Made by a program: the position numbers and the translations under genes. A stretch of DNA of 64,000 nt from Thermoflexibacter ruber (GTDB lineage Bacteria > Bacteroidota > Bacteroidia > Cytophagales > Thermoflexibacteraceae). The notes under the pieces are model-generated. The model saw nothing but the letters and a program-made list of their open reading frames with translations, did no database searches and was not told where the DNA came from. Positions 15,097 to 24,144 of this stretch are shown piece after piece; position 1 is the first letter of the stretch; each line of letters opens with the position of its first letter. Where the stretch lies: NCBI RefSeq assembly GCF_900113045.1, contig NZ_FONY01000029.1:1-64000 (forward strand). The letters are read 5' to 3'.

Positions 15097-16314
15097 ATGG
15101 AAAATACAATTCTGCTGGAGAAACCGCTTCAAAAAGAACAAACTAAGTCGATTAGCTTACTGCTTGGGATTCCATTTTATATCTACGCAGTTGTTTTTTC
15201 TTCTGTTTGCATCATCGTAGGGCTGATTTGGGATATTTCTTGGCACATGAGCATTGGGCGAGACGGCTTGCTTTCCCCTCCTCACTTGGCTATTTACTTA
15301 GGCGCGGTAGTTTCAGGTGTATTTTCTGGCTTTCAAGTATTAAAAATTAGCTTTGCGGGAAGTCTTGCTGAGAAAAGCCAAAGCGTGCATTTTTGGAAAA
15401 TATTTTATAGTTCTCTGGGAGGGCTTTTTTGCATTTGGGGGGCGATTGCTATGCTTACTTCTGCCCCTTTTGATGATTGGTGGCACAATACGTATGGTTT
15501 AGATGTAGTGATTCTTTCACCTCCACATTCTATTTTGGCATTGGGTATGATAATGGTACAGTTTGGGGCAATGATTGGTGTTTTAGCCTTACAAAACAGA
15601 GAAGAAAAATTCATAGGCTGGGCAAAGGCAGCTATTGAAAAACGCAATTTCCGCTTGCGTATGCTTTTTGTAATTGCCTCTGGACTGGTTTTAGTAACTA
15701 TCTATACTATATTTTCTGAGTTTTTTGGCAGAAACGACATGCACAAAATTTCCTTTTACCAAATCGCAAGTCTTATCTTTCCCGTTTTTCTAATCGCTGT
15801 GGCTCGCTCTTCTAAGCTCAAATGGGCAGCTACTACTACGGCAATCGTGTATATGTTTGTCATGGCAAGCATGGTTTGGATTTTGCCTTTGTTTCCTGCT
15901 CAACCGCTTTTAGGTCCTGTACTTAACCACATTACACACTATCAAGCCTTTGACTTCCCTATGCTGCTGGTATGTCCTGCTGTAGCGATAGACTGGCTAA
16001 TGGATAGGTACAAAAACAAAAATCAATGGTTACTCTCTTTGATAATAGGAGTGGCTTTTGTATTTACCTTATTGATTCACTATCCTTTTGGAGATTTCTT
16101 GATGTCGGAATATGCAAGAAATTGGTTTTTTGGCACAGAATCGTGGTATTTTGGTAGCGACCCCGACTGGGAAGGTCGTTATAAGTTTATGCCTTGGCAA
16201 GAAACAGGGCTGGTTGACTTTATGATAGGTTTGGGTATTGCTCTGCCTATTGCAGTTCTTTCTACTCGTTTAGGGCTTGTTTGGGGAAAATGGATGAGCC
16301 AAGTACAAAGATAA
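15097..16314 (+). CDS. Multi-pass membrane protein with duplicated WHxxxGxD..LSPPH motif
   Basis: This 405-residue protein has about ten hydrophobic segments. Two stretches repeat the same motif: WHMSIGRDGLLSPPH at 49-63 and WHNTYGLDVVILSPPH at 129-144. Each is preceded by acidic and Trp residues (WDISWH, FDDWWH) and followed by a membrane helix (LAIYLGAVVSG, SILALGMIMV). The paired His, Asp and PPH residues at a membrane edge suggest binding of a metal or heme, but I know of no assigned function. The motif spacing suggests an internal duplication of a two-helix unit. It lies 82 bases after the exonuclease and 25 bases before a secreted protein gene, so these may be cotranscribed. Confidence 0.6.
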   Translation: MENTILLEKPLQKEQTKSISLLLGIPFYIYAVVFSSVCIIVGLIWDISWHMSIGRDGLLSPPHLAIYLGAVVSGVFSGFQVLKISFAGSLAEKSQSVHFWKIFYSSLGGLFCIWGAIAMLTSAPFDDWWHNTYGLDVVILSPPHSILALGMIMVQFGAMIGVLALQNREEKFIGWAKAAIEKRNFRLRMLFVIASGLVLVTIYTIFSEFFGRNDMHKISFYQIASLIFPVFLIAVARSSKLKWAATTTAIVYMFVMASMVWILPLFPAQPLLGPVLNHITHYQAFDFPMLLVCPAVAIDWLMDRYKNKNQWLLSLIIGVAFVFTLLIHYPFGDFLMSEYARNWFFGTESWYFGSDPDWEGRYKFMPWQETGLVDFMIGLGIALPIAVLSTRLGLVWGKWMSQVQR

Positions 16315-16339
16315 ACACAACTTAAAATTTTGTTTTTTT

Positions 16340-17275
16340 ATGAACAAATTTAAATCTTTTTCTATTGTTTTTTTGCTTTTTACTGCCTCTTTGACTTTTG
16401 CTCAGCAAAAAAAGTTTACCCCAGAAGAGGAAGCACTAAAAAAGCATATCTTGACCTTTGGTGAAACCTACGGCACTTTTGGCAAACATAAAGACAAAGC
16501 AAAAGTATTGGAATACATGGACAAAGAAGTATTAGGAACACTTATTACAACCGACATTAACAGGAAAGTTACTTCTTTTGATAGCGATATTGCAGGTTTT
16601 GACAATCACCTGAAAGGAATTTTGCTTAAAGACGGATTGAATGTGAATTATAAAATTGTCAATGTCCCAAGAGCTTATGTGAGTGGTGATGTGGGAGTAG
16701 CTGTTTATGAAGCAACTTATCAGCAACAAAAAAATGAAGAAATCTGGTCAGCAGGGGACGAGACAGTAGCCCTTACTCTAAAAAAAGATAAAAATGGGCA
16801 ATGGAAAATTATTCACTACACAACCATTGCCTTTGAGAATGAGAAATACAAAGGGCATTGCTTCTGCTCGGTCAAGGAAACTGACAACTTGAAATATCAA
16901 ACTGCAACTACTGCACCCTCAGGGAAGGGCTATGCGACCTACACTCACGATTTTACCTTTGCTAACAAAGACCAAGATAAAATCATTACCATAGAAAATA
17001 AAATTGAGAAAAAAATAGAAGTAAAAACAGCAAAAAAGACAGAAATAAAAACAGAAGTCATTACAGAAAGCTATACCTTTTATCACACTTTCGCTGGTGA
17101 ACTTTTCTTACTGAAAGGCAAGCATCACCAAACAGGAGAAATGGTAGAAACTGAGGAACTCAAAAGAGAAAACGGTATAGGCGTAGCTCCTAACAAGGAA
17201 GAGGCGATGATGCAGATAATTCAGAAGTTTTTGATGCCAAGTATTTGTGTATCTATGAAATATGTTTCTCAGTAA
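16340..17275 (+). CDS. Secreted protein with NTF2/SnoaL-like domain
   Basis: This 311-residue protein has a clear signal peptide (MNKFKSFSIVFLLFTASLTFAQQ). Residues 30-175 look like an NTF2/SnoaL-like fold: a long N-terminal helix region (EEALKKHILTFGETYGTFGKHKDKAKVLEYMDKE) and the strands GDVGVAVYEATYQQQ and GQWKIIHYTTIAF, the usual pair at the end of DUF4440-like domains. A Lys/Glu-rich linker (about 225-245) leads to a short C-terminal part that I do not recognise. The ligand or activity is unknown. Its 3' end overlaps the next frame by 31 bases if that gene starts at 17245. Confidence 0.55.
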   Translation: MNKFKSFSIVFLLFTASLTFAQQKKFTPEEEALKKHILTFGETYGTFGKHKDKAKVLEYMDKEVLGTLITTDINRKVTSFDSDIAGFDNHLKGILLKDGLNVNYKIVNVPRAYVSGDVGVAVYEATYQQQKNEEIWSAGDETVALTLKKDKNGQWKIIHYTTIAFENEKYKGHCFCSVKETDNLKYQTATTAPSGKGYATYTHDFTFANKDQDKIITIENKIEKKIEVKTAKKTEIKTEVITESYTFYHTFAGELFLLKGKHHQTGEMVETEELKRENGIGVAPNKEEAMMQIIQKFLMPSICVSMKYVSQ

Positions 17276-17307
17276 TGTATGTAAACGACCTTTTTTCAGT
17301 TAGTCTT

Positions 17308-17934
17308 ATGAAAAACTTAATTATTATCTTTATTTTTAAAACAATACTTTTTACCTGCTCCGTACTTCATGCTCAAAGTATGTTGGTGTTACCCTACAAG
17401 GAAAAACCCATGCCTTTGTACCTGAACTATGAAAATGAGGTAGTTTTCAACATAGAAAATCGCTCTTCCTTAGACAATCTTCGCTTTGAGGCTGAGGGAG
17501 GCGAGATTTACAAAGGAGCTAAAGCAGGTGTGTTTATCATCATTCCCAAAGACAAAGAAGTAGTGATTAGGGCTTACGAAGGAGAAAAGCTCATAGCTGA
17601 AAGCAAACATGAGGTTAGAACTTTGCCTATGCCTGAGTTTAAACTATTCTTAGATGATTTTGAGTACAACCCTAAACAAACTTTCCTCAAAGAGCATTTG
17701 GATACTGTGCAGGTAAAGGCAGAAGTTGCTTTGGAAATCCAAGAGTATTTTTCTAAAAAGTTGGAGTTCCAAGTATCTGAAATAGAAGTGTTTTTACTAA
17801 GAAATAACCACACTATCAAAGAAGAAACCTTCAAGGGAGCAGTGGCAGATTTGACGGAGTTTTTGACTCCAGCAAGCAGTGGAGATTTGTTGATTATAGA
17901 GGTAAAAACTTTTACACGTATCAATAGCAAATAA
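17308..17934 (+). CDS. Secreted protein resembling the C-terminal domains of GldM
   Basis: The frame is open from an ATG at 17245, but the start at 17308 gives a proper signal peptide (MKNLIIIFIFKTILFTCSVLHAQ), so I prefer it (208 residues). The mature part has the pattern seen in the gliding/type IX secretion protein GldM: a PLYLNYENEVVFNIENRSSL opening, a GGEIYKGAKAGVFIIIPKD turn and HEVRTLPMPEF closing an Ig-like domain, then a second domain. This resemblance is by eye and not strong. There is no N-terminal GldM membrane helix domain, so it would be a detached periplasmic paralogue. Confidence 0.45.
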   Translation: MKNLIIIFIFKTILFTCSVLHAQSMLVLPYKEKPMPLYLNYENEVVFNIENRSSLDNLRFEAEGGEIYKGAKAGVFIIIPKDKEVVIRAYEGEKLIAESKHEVRTLPMPEFKLFLDDFEYNPKQTFLKEHLDTVQVKAEVALEIQEYFSKKLEFQVSEIEVFLLRNNHTIKEETFKGAVADLTEFLTPASSGDLLIIEVKTFTRINSK

Positions 17935-17996
17935 CAATATGAGAGGAATCAGACTAATAGCTTTAAAGTATTCACTATTCCTATTCACTAAGTATC

Positions 17997-18689
17997 ATGT
18001 ACCAAGCAAGTATTTCGCTATCCACTCATTATTTTTATTATCAGATAGACACTGTTTTTTTTCAAACTCGACAAATCTTTACTAATCTAACGAGTTTGGC
18101 GACTGCCTTTGTATTTTCTTCATCTTACCACAGAACTCAAGAGGAAATCAGAGCAGAGTATGAAATTGTACAAAAAGCACAGCAAAATCCACAGTTTTTT
18201 GCTCCACTCTACGAAAAATACTATGAAGCCATCTTCATCTATATCAATCGCAGAGTAGATGACGAAGAGATTACAGCAGATATGACGGCGCAGGTTTTTT
18301 ACAAATGCCTGAAAAGCCTGCCTAAGTACAACTTTCAAGGCGTTCCCTTTTCGGCATGGCTTTTTAAAATTACTATCAACGAAATCAATCAATTTTTCAA
18401 ACAGCAACAAAATAGACAGCGTGTAGTCAGCCTAAAAGAAAAGCATATCAATATCCTTTTTGAGGAAATCCAGCACCACGACATAAAAGATAAATACGAG
18501 CTTGTTACCCAATTATTGGAAAATTTAGAGCCAGAGGAAGTGCAGTTTCTGGAATTGCGTTTTTTCGAAGACCGCTCTTTCAAAGAAATAGGCTTCCTAC
18601 TTGGACTTACCGAAGTCAATGCCAAAGTAAAAACTTATCGCATTTTAGGAAAGTTAAAAGCACATGCTGAAGAACTATTAAAACGATAA
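17997..18689 (+). CDS. ECF-type RNA polymerase sigma factor
   Basis: This 230-residue frame has sigma region 2 at about 70-125 (FAPLYEKYYEAIFIYINRRVDDEEITADMTAQVFYKCLKSL...FSAWLFKITINEINQFFK) and region 4 at about 165-228 (LEPEEVQFLELRFFEDRSFKEIGFLLGLTEVNAKVKTYRILGKLKAH). Both are typical sigma-70 family group 4. The first 45 residues are not part of the family and lack another ATG. The true start may be a non-ATG codon nearer 18130. No anti-sigma gene is adjacent, as uvrA follows. The genes it controls are unknown. Confidence 0.88.
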   Translation: MYQASISLSTHYFYYQIDTVFFQTRQIFTNLTSLATAFVFSSSYHRTQEEIRAEYEIVQKAQQNPQFFAPLYEKYYEAIFIYINRRVDDEEITADMTAQVFYKCLKSLPKYNFQGVPFSAWLFKITINEINQFFKQQQNRQRVVSLKEKHINILFEEIQHHDIKDKYELVTQLLENLEPEEVQFLELRFFEDRSFKEIGFLLGLTEVNAKVKTYRILGKLKAHAEELLKR

Positions 18690-18712
18690 AACCTTATTAA
18701 AATAAAATATAT

Positions 18713-18720
18713 TACTTTTG
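18713..18720 (+). promoter_or_regulatory. Possible -7 box upstream of uvrA
   Basis: TACTTTTG fits TAnnTTTG about 100 bases before the uvrA start. No convincing -33 box is visible. The gap after it (18730-18818) is filled by ATTCCAGATT-type repeats. Confidence 0.3.
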
Positions 18721-18821
18721 TCGTAGTTAAAAATCTGAAATATAAAATTAGGAATCTGAAATAAATGCTTTATCTGCCTTCATTATAAACTAAAAAATTC
18801 CAGATTCCAGATTAAATTTTT

Positions 18822-21704
18822 ATGGAAAACATAGACTTGCTTTCTCCCAAAGAATACATCATCATCAAAGGTGCAAAAGTCAATAATTTAAAAAATCTAA
18901 GCGTAGCTATCCCCCGTAATAAGTTAGTGGTTATCACAGGCTTATCGGGTTCTGGCAAGTCCTCTCTTGCTTTTGATACGCTTTTTGCCGAAGGGCAGAG
19001 AATGTACGTAGAAAGCCTCAGTGCATATGCAAGGCAGTTCTTGGGAAGAATGGAAAAGCCCGAAGTAGAATACATCAGAGGCGTTTCCCCTGCGATTGCA
19101 GTAGAGCAGAAAGTAAACACTCGCAACCCGCGCTCTACCGTAGGTACGACTACCGAAGTCTATGACTACATGAAACTCCTTTTCGCTCGCATAGGGAAAA
19201 CCTACTCGCCTATTTCAGGAAAAATAGTGAGGCGAGATACAGTAACAGATGTAGTCAATTTTGTACTGAATCTTCCTGAAAATGAACGCTTCATGGTGCT
19301 TGCCCCTTTGATAGTAAAAGCAAACCGCACCTACCAAGAAGAACTCAATATCCTCCTCCAAAAAGGTTTTACAAGGCTATATAAAACTTCTTTCTCCTCC
19401 GCAGGAGGAGGTGAAGTAATCTTTATCGAAGATGAACTCAAGCAATTAACAATTAACAATAATCAATTATCAGCTAACACCAAGAACAGAGAAATTGCAT
19501 TTTCCCGCTCAGAAGGAGGAGGGCAGGGGGAGGCATACATTTTAATAGACCGCAACAGCGTAAAAAAAGAAGATGAAGATTTCCAATACCGCTTGGCAGA
19601 TTCTATCCAGACCGCTTTTTACGAGGGAGAGGACAATTGCGTTATTGCCTTAGCCAATGGAGAAACGCATACATTTTCGGATAAATTTGAGGCTGACGGA
19701 ATCACTTTCGAGGAGCCAAGTGTAAACTTGTTTACCTTCAACAATCCCTACGGGGCTTGCAAGCGTTGCGAAGGTTTTGGCAATGTCTTGGGCATTGACC
19801 CTGACTTGGTAATTCCTGATAAAACCCTTTCCGTTTTTGAAGGCGCAATTGCCCCTTGGAAAACGGACAAAATGCGAGAAGAGTGGCTAACACCTTTGCT
19901 AAGAAATGGAATTAAGTTTGATTTTCCTATACATCGTGCTTATAACGACCTGACAGACAAGGAAAAAGAATTACTTTGGACAGGCAACGAATATTTTTTG
20001 GGCTTAAATGATTTTTTCAAATACTTGGAAAGCCATGTTCACGAAATCAAATATAGGGTGATGCTGTCAAGATACAGAGGCAGAACGGCTTGCCCTGACT
20101 GCAAGGGGACTCGCCTTCGCAAAGATGCCCAATACGTGAAAATTAATGAGAAATCTATTGTAGATTTGGTTTTACTCCCCGTGAGCAAGGTAGTTAAGTT
20201 TTTTGAAGAAATCCAACTTTCTGAATATGAGGAAAAAATAGCCAAAAGAATTTTAACCGAAATTCAAAATCGACTAAAATATTTAGAACTCACAGGCTTG
20301 GGTTATTTGACACTGAACCGCTTGACTTCTACACTTTCAGGTGGTGAGTTTCAACGCATTAAATTAGCCACCTCTCTGGGAAGTGCCTTAGTCGGCTCTA
20401 TGTATATCCTTGACGAGCCAAGTATTGGTTTGCACCCAAGAGATACGCATAATTTAGTGGAAGTGATTAAAACCTTGCGTGATTTGGGGAATACGGTGAT
20501 AGTGGTGGAGCATGAGGAAGAAGTGATGCGACAAGCCGACCAAATCATAGACATAGGACCCGAGGCAGGCTCACATGGAGGCGAGTTGGTTTTTCAAGGA
20601 AGTTTTCAAGAAATTTTAAAAAATCAAACAAGCCTCACTGCTCGCTATCTCAATGGAAATCAGCAAATTGAGATTCCTAAAAATAGAAGAAAATGGAAAA
20701 ACTACATAGAGATAGTAGGGGCAAGGGAAAATAATTTGAAAAATGTGCAAGTCAAATTCCCTTTGGGCGTACTGACAGTAGTAACAGGCGTAAGTGGTTC
20801 GGGCAAATCTACTTTGGTGAAAAAAGTATTGCACCCTGCCCTTATGAAACATCTTGGCGGCAGAAGTGGAGAGGAAAGCGGAAAACTGGATAGATTAGGG
20901 GGAGATTTGAAAAAAATAAAACAAATAGAATTTGTCGACCAAAACCCTATCGGCAAGTCATCTCGTTCTAATCCAGTAACTTACATCAAAGTATATGACT
21001 ATATCCGCAATCTTTACGCAGACCAACCTCTTGCTCAAAAAAGAGGCTACAAAGCAGGATTTTTTTCTTTTAATGTGGACGGTGGCAGGTGCGATGTGTG
21101 CCAAGGGGAAGGCGAAATCAAGATAGAAATGCAATTTATGGCAGACATTTACCTCACTTGCGAAAACTGCAAAGGCAAGCGATTCAAACAAGAAGTCTTG
21201 GACATTACCTATAAGGACAAAAGCATTGCAGATGTTTTAGACATGACAATTTCCGAAAGTATGGAATTTTTTAAAGACTTACCTGCTATTCGTGACAGGC
21301 TTAGACCACTTGACGAAGTAGGTTTAGGCTATGTCAAATTAGGGCAGTCTTCCAATACGCTTTCAGGTGGCGAAGCACAAAGAGTAAAATTGGCTTCTTT
21401 TTTAGGCAAAGGGAATGAAAATAATGAAGGTATCTTGTTTGTCTTTGACGAGCCTACTACAGGCTTGCACTTTCACGATATTCACAAACTTCTTTTTGCT
21501 ATCAATGCCCTTGTTAATCAAGGTAATAGCGTGATTATCATAGAACACAATATGGATATTATCAAGTGTGCCGATTGGATAATAGACTTAGGTCCCGAAG
21601 GAGGTGAAAATGGTGGCTATATCTGCTTTGAAGGCACACCTGAGGAAATGATAAGATTAGAAAATAACCATACAGCGAGATTTTTAAAGGAAAAATTCAA
21701 ATAA
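18822..21704 (+). CDS. uvrA: Excinuclease ABC subunit UvrA
   Basis: This 960-residue protein is the damage-recognition ATPase of nucleotide excision repair. Both ATPase halves are complete: Walker A GLSGSGKSSLAFDT near residue 46 and GVSGSGKSTLVKK near 655, signatures LSGGEFQRIKLA and LSGGEAQRVKLA, Walker B ILDEPSIGLHP and VFDEPTTGLHF. The zinc modules are present (CKRCEGFG, CPDCKG, CDVCQGEGE with CENCKGK). Around residues 190-240, in the UvrB-binding/insertion region, the sequence carries extra, non-family peptide (SSAGGGE, then INNNQLSANTKNREIAFSRS). This is encoded by palindromic and AT-rich repeat-like DNA (19394-19410 and about 19443-19535), which is in frame. Otherwise the length is normal. 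It ends at a strong terminator. Confidence 0.97.
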   Translation: MENIDLLSPKEYIIIKGAKVNNLKNLSVAIPRNKLVVITGLSGSGKSSLAFDTLFAEGQRMYVESLSAYARQFLGRMEKPEVEYIRGVSPAIAVEQKVNTRNPRSTVGTTTEVYDYMKLLFARIGKTYSPISGKIVRRDTVTDVVNFVLNLPENERFMVLAPLIVKANRTYQEELNILLQKGFTRLYKTSFSSAGGGEVIFIEDELKQLTINNNQLSANTKNREIAFSRSEGGGQGEAYILIDRNSVKKEDEDFQYRLADSIQTAFYEGEDNCVIALANGETHTFSDKFEADGITFEEPSVNLFTFNNPYGACKRCEGFGNVLGIDPDLVIPDKTLSVFEGAIAPWKTDKMREEWLTPLLRNGIKFDFPIHRAYNDLTDKEKELLWTGNEYFLGLNDFFKYLESHVHEIKYRVMLSRYRGRTACPDCKGTRLRKDAQYVKINEKSIVDLVLLPVSKVVKFFEEIQLSEYEEKIAKRILTEIQNRLKYLELTGLGYLTLNRLTSTLSGGEFQRIKLATSLGSALVGSMYILDEPSIGLHPRDTHNLVEVIKTLRDLGNTVIVVEHEEEVMRQADQIIDIGPEAGSHGGELVFQGSFQEILKNQTSLTARYLNGNQQIEIPKNRRKWKNYIEIVGARENNLKNVQVKFPLGVLTVVTGVSGSGKSTLVKKVLHPALMKHLGGRSGEESGKLDRLGGDLKKIKQIEFVDQNPIGKSSRSNPVTYIKVYDYIRNLYADQPLAQKRGYKAGFFSFNVDGGRCDVCQGEGEIKIEMQFMADIYLTCENCKGKRFKQEVLDITYKDKSIADVLDMTISESMEFFKDLPAIRDRLRPLDEVGLGYVKLGQSSNTLSGGEAQRVKLASFLGKGNENNEGILFVFDEPTTGLHFHDIHKLLFAINALVNQGNSVIIIEHNMDIIKCADWIIDLGPEGGENGGYICFEGTPEEMIRLENNHTARFLKEKFK
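19394..19535. repeat. In-frame repeat-like insertions inside uvrA
   Basis: CTCCTCCGCAGGAGGAG (19394-19410) is a near-perfect palindrome. About 35 bases on, AATTAACAATTAACAATAATC and CAATTATCAGCTAAC (19443-19477) look like intergenic repeat DNA, followed by a GGAGGAGGGCAGGGGGAGG stretch. All three stay in frame and encode a low-complexity peptide absent from ordinary UvrA. Confidence 0.6.
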
Positions 21705-21706
21705 AA

Positions 21707-21746
21707 AAAATAATAGCTTACTATTTTTTAAGTAAGCTATTATTTT
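21707..21746. terminator. Rho-independent terminator between uvrA and the YugP-like gene
   Basis: A perfect 16-bp stem (AAAATAATAGCTTACT / AGTAAGCTATTATTTT) with an 8-base loop. A-rich and T-rich ends on both sides make it suitable for both convergent genes. Confidence 0.85.
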
Positions 21747-21833
21747 TCAATTATTTACGCTAATACTTGAAAAGTTTTACAAAGCTAACAGGTGTAAAAG
21801 ATTGCCCTTACTTTATTTTAAAGCGAAGCAACT

Positions 21834-22523
21834 TTAATCTCTCCTTCCTAAAAAAAGCATAATGTAATACATCAAAGTTGCCAAAGAACCTAATGCAGCT
21901 ACTACATAAGTCATTGCCGCCCACCAGAGTGCATCTTTTGACATCGCATATTCTTGGCTATTAACTACTCTGGACTGCTTTATCCACTCCAACGCTCTAC
22001 GACTTGCGTCAAACTCAACAGGAAGCGTAACAAAACTAAATAAAGTAGTCAAAGCAAACATCGCAATACCTATCAGCATTACCCATGGAGCAGATTCCAA
22101 CATAAACAAGCCAGCTATCAATACCCAACCTATCCAAGGGCTTACAAAACTCACCGCAGGTACAATGGCAGAACGTAACTGCAAGAAACTATATGCTTTG
22201 GCGTGCTGAACAGCATGTCCTGTTTCGTGTGCTGCTACTGCCGCTGCGGCAGCATTTCTTCCATAATATACGTCAGGGCTAAGGTTTATCGTATAGTCAG
22301 TGGGATTGTAATGGTCGGTCAATGTGCCTTCCACACAAGTAATGCGAACCCCACGAATCCCGTAAGCATCTAACATATTCGCCGCTACTTCTGCTCCGCT
22401 CATTCCTGAACTAATCGGAGTCATAGAGTAATTTCTAAACTTAGATTTGAGCGTGGCACTCACTGCCCAACTCACCAACATCACGATACCCGCAATTAGC
22501 ATATAACCAGTGTCAAATATCAT
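21834..22523 (-). CDS. YugP-type zinc metallopeptidase, membrane-bound
   Basis: This 229-residue protein has a zinc site HETGH at 99-103 in AAAVAAHETGHAVQHAKAY, an N-terminal TM helix (about 5-25) and TM segments at about 120-165 and 195-222. The stretch SGAEVAANMLDAYGIRGVRITCVEGTLTDHYNPTDYTINLSPDVYYGRN is the family hallmark before the zinc site. This matches the neutral zinc metallopeptidase family named after B. subtilis YugP. The physiological substrate is unknown. It has its own promoter at 22574-22606. Confidence 0.9.
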   Translation of the reverse strand: MIFDTGYMLIAGIVMLVSWAVSATLKSKFRNYSMTPISSGMSGAEVAANMLDAYGIRGVRITCVEGTLTDHYNPTDYTINLSPDVYYGRNAAAAAVAAHETGHAVQHAKAYSFLQLRSAIVPAVSFVSPWIGWVLIAGLFMLESAPWVMLIGIAMFALTTLFSFVTLPVEFDASRRALEWIKQSRVVNSQEYAMSKDALWWAAMTYVVAALGSLATLMYYIMLFLGRRD

Positions 22524-22573
22524 AGTCTTAGATGTTTAAAGTTTTGTGTTAATCTATAAAGTGTAACTACTTA

Positions 22574-22606
22574 CAAATTTACAAAACTTATTCCATACAA
22601 AGCAAA
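22574..22606 (-). promoter_or_regulatory. Promoter of the YugP-like gene
   Basis: On the minus strand: TTTG (22606-22603), 21-base spacer, TAAATTTG (22581-22574), a full match to the Bacteroidota consensus. It is about 50 bases before the ATG. Confidence 0.65.
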
Positions 22607-22761
22607 TAAAAAAAATAAGTCATTTTGTCATGCTTTTTAGTATTTGTAAGTATTTTTTTATCTTTTTTAAGACAAAATTTCCTAATTTGTATCGTTTTAT
22701 TGCGAATCTATGTGCTGTATTCCCCTCTGTGTTGAGCATCAAAAAATTTATTAGCGTATTT

Positions 22762-24075
22762 TTAAGAAGAATACGGATGCTGATAAGGCTTCCTATATTC
22801 TCTTTTGAGCATGGCTTGCGCTTCTTTGTTGTTTTTGATATTCATGTTTGCCTTGTCTATTTGCAAGTTTGTTTTTGCCAAATACGCCATGTCGCCATAG
22901 ATAATGGTAGAAGTCGTTTTAAAGGCATCTTCAAATTGGTTGGTGATGCCTTTGTTAGATTTTGTCCTGATACCTTCGGCAAATTGCTTGAACATATCTA
23001 CCATGGCTTGCATAGCGATTTCCATTTGTTTTGGGTTGCCCATAGGGTCAAAAACTACATCACCATTCACAATTTTTTCACCTTTGGCAGTATAAACTTC
23101 CCAACCGTAATCACCTGCAAAAATGGTTGCCTTTTCTCCATAGTAATACACCCCTATATTGTGGGTCGGAATTGGGGAAATGTAGCCCCAAGCCTTGTGC
23201 GACCAATAGACGGGCAAGCCACCAAAGTCGTAGCGTACCTCTAAGTGGTCAGGATTGTCTTGTAAAGTTTTTTTAGTGATGCCGCCAATCGCAGATACGC
23301 TGTCAGGTAAGTCCAAATCCAAGACTTTGCGGATATTGTGAATATAGTGAATCCCCCAATCTGCCATGACTCCTCTGCTAAAATCGTGTTGGTATCTCCA
23401 AATAGGATTATCAGCATCTTTGGGACAGATGAATTTCTGCTTGGGTGCGGGACCGCAAAAAGTTTCAAAATCTATGCTTTTAGGGATAGCTTTCTCTATA
23501 AGGTCGCCTTCGTAATTATGAATGTTGGCTTGTACTTGCAGGATTTTCCCAGCTTCTCCACTTTTGATAAAGGCTTTGACTTTATCATTGGTATCCAGCA
23601 TCGTTCTTGGGAAATCGACTACAACTACGTTGCTTGCCTTTTGCTGGGCGGCAAGCATTGCTTGTCCTTCTCTGATGTCATAACTAATAGGTTTTTCGAG
23701 AAAAACGTGCAAACCTGCTCTGCAAGCATCTATAAACTGCAAGGCGTGCCAATGCGTAGGGGTAGCAATTGCTACTGCTTGCAAGCCTCTTACTTTATAC
23801 ATTTCTTGGTAAGCAGAAAATAGCTGTGGCTTTTTTAAACCCGCATCAACTACTACTTTGGCGGCTCGGTCAAGGGCTACCTTATTGACATCGCAGAGGG
23901 CTACGATTTCGTATAGTCCAGAAGCTAAGGCACTATTTAAGAGAATGTCTGTTCCCCACCAGCCTGTGCCAAGAATTGCCAATTTGATTTTGTTTTCCTC
24001 AGCGAATACGCTCAAAGGCAGGATAAGTGAACCTGCCACTACTGCACTTGTTTTGATAAAATCTCGTCTTTCCAT
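22762..24075 (-). CDS. Gfo/Idh/MocA family oxidoreductase, Tat-like signal
   Basis: The frame is open from an ATG at 24132, but the start at 24075 gives MERRDFIKTSAVVAGSLILPLSVFAEE, a twin-arginine-type leader usual for secreted members of this family (437 residues). The Rossmann motif KLAILGTGWWGTDIL follows, then AVAIATPTHWHALQFIDACRAGLHVFLEKPISYDIREGQAM with the conserved EKP. GVMADWGIHYIHNIRKVLDL contains the conserved D-G-H of the C-terminal domain. It would be a periplasmic NAD(P)-dependent sugar or cyclitol oxidoreductase or glycosidase-like enzyme with unknown substrate. The bases encoding its first residues are part of an 87-bp repeat also found at 25275-25361. Confidence 0.88.
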   Translation of the reverse strand: MERRDFIKTSAVVAGSLILPLSVFAEENKIKLAILGTGWWGTDILLNSALASGLYEIVALCDVNKVALDRAAKVVVDAGLKKPQLFSAYQEMYKVRGLQAVAIATPTHWHALQFIDACRAGLHVFLEKPISYDIREGQAMLAAQQKASNVVVVDFPRTMLDTNDKVKAFIKSGEAGKILQVQANIHNYEGDLIEKAIPKSIDFETFCGPAPKQKFICPKDADNPIWRYQHDFSRGVMADWGIHYIHNIRKVLDLDLPDSVSAIGGITKKTLQDNPDHLEVRYDFGGLPVYWSHKAWGYISPIPTHNIGVYYYGEKATIFAGDYGWEVYTAKGEKIVNGDVVFDPMGNPKQMEIAMQAMVDMFKQFAEGIRTKSNKGITNQFEDAFKTTSTIIYGDMAYLAKTNLQIDKANMNIKNNKEAQAMLKREYRKPYQHPYSS

Positions 24076-24138
24076 GTCTATAAAAATTTTAGATTGTTTT
24101 ATTTCAAACCTGTGAGGTTTTGAAAACCTCACAGGTTT
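24052..24138. repeat. 87-bp duplicated segment, copy 1 (with palindrome 24106-24138)
   Basis: Matches 25275-25361 at about 84 of 87 positions. It covers the first codons of the oxidoreductase gene, its leader and a 33-base palindrome (AAACCTGTGAGGTTTT / AAAACCTCACAGGTTT). Confidence 0.85.
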
Positions 24139-24144
24139 GGCTAA

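Noticed and set aside
16340-17934. Overlap of 17245-17275 as a programmed frameshift joining the NTF2-like and GldM-like genes
   Set aside because: The downstream gene has its own ATG and signal peptide at 17308, so two separate exported proteins are the simpler reading.
22630-23244. Plus-strand open frame of 204 codons over the yugP promoter and the Gfo/Idh gene
   Set aside because: It lies antisense to a well-supported oxidoreductase gene, its protein has no recognisable pattern, and the open frame follows from the codon use of the opposite strand.
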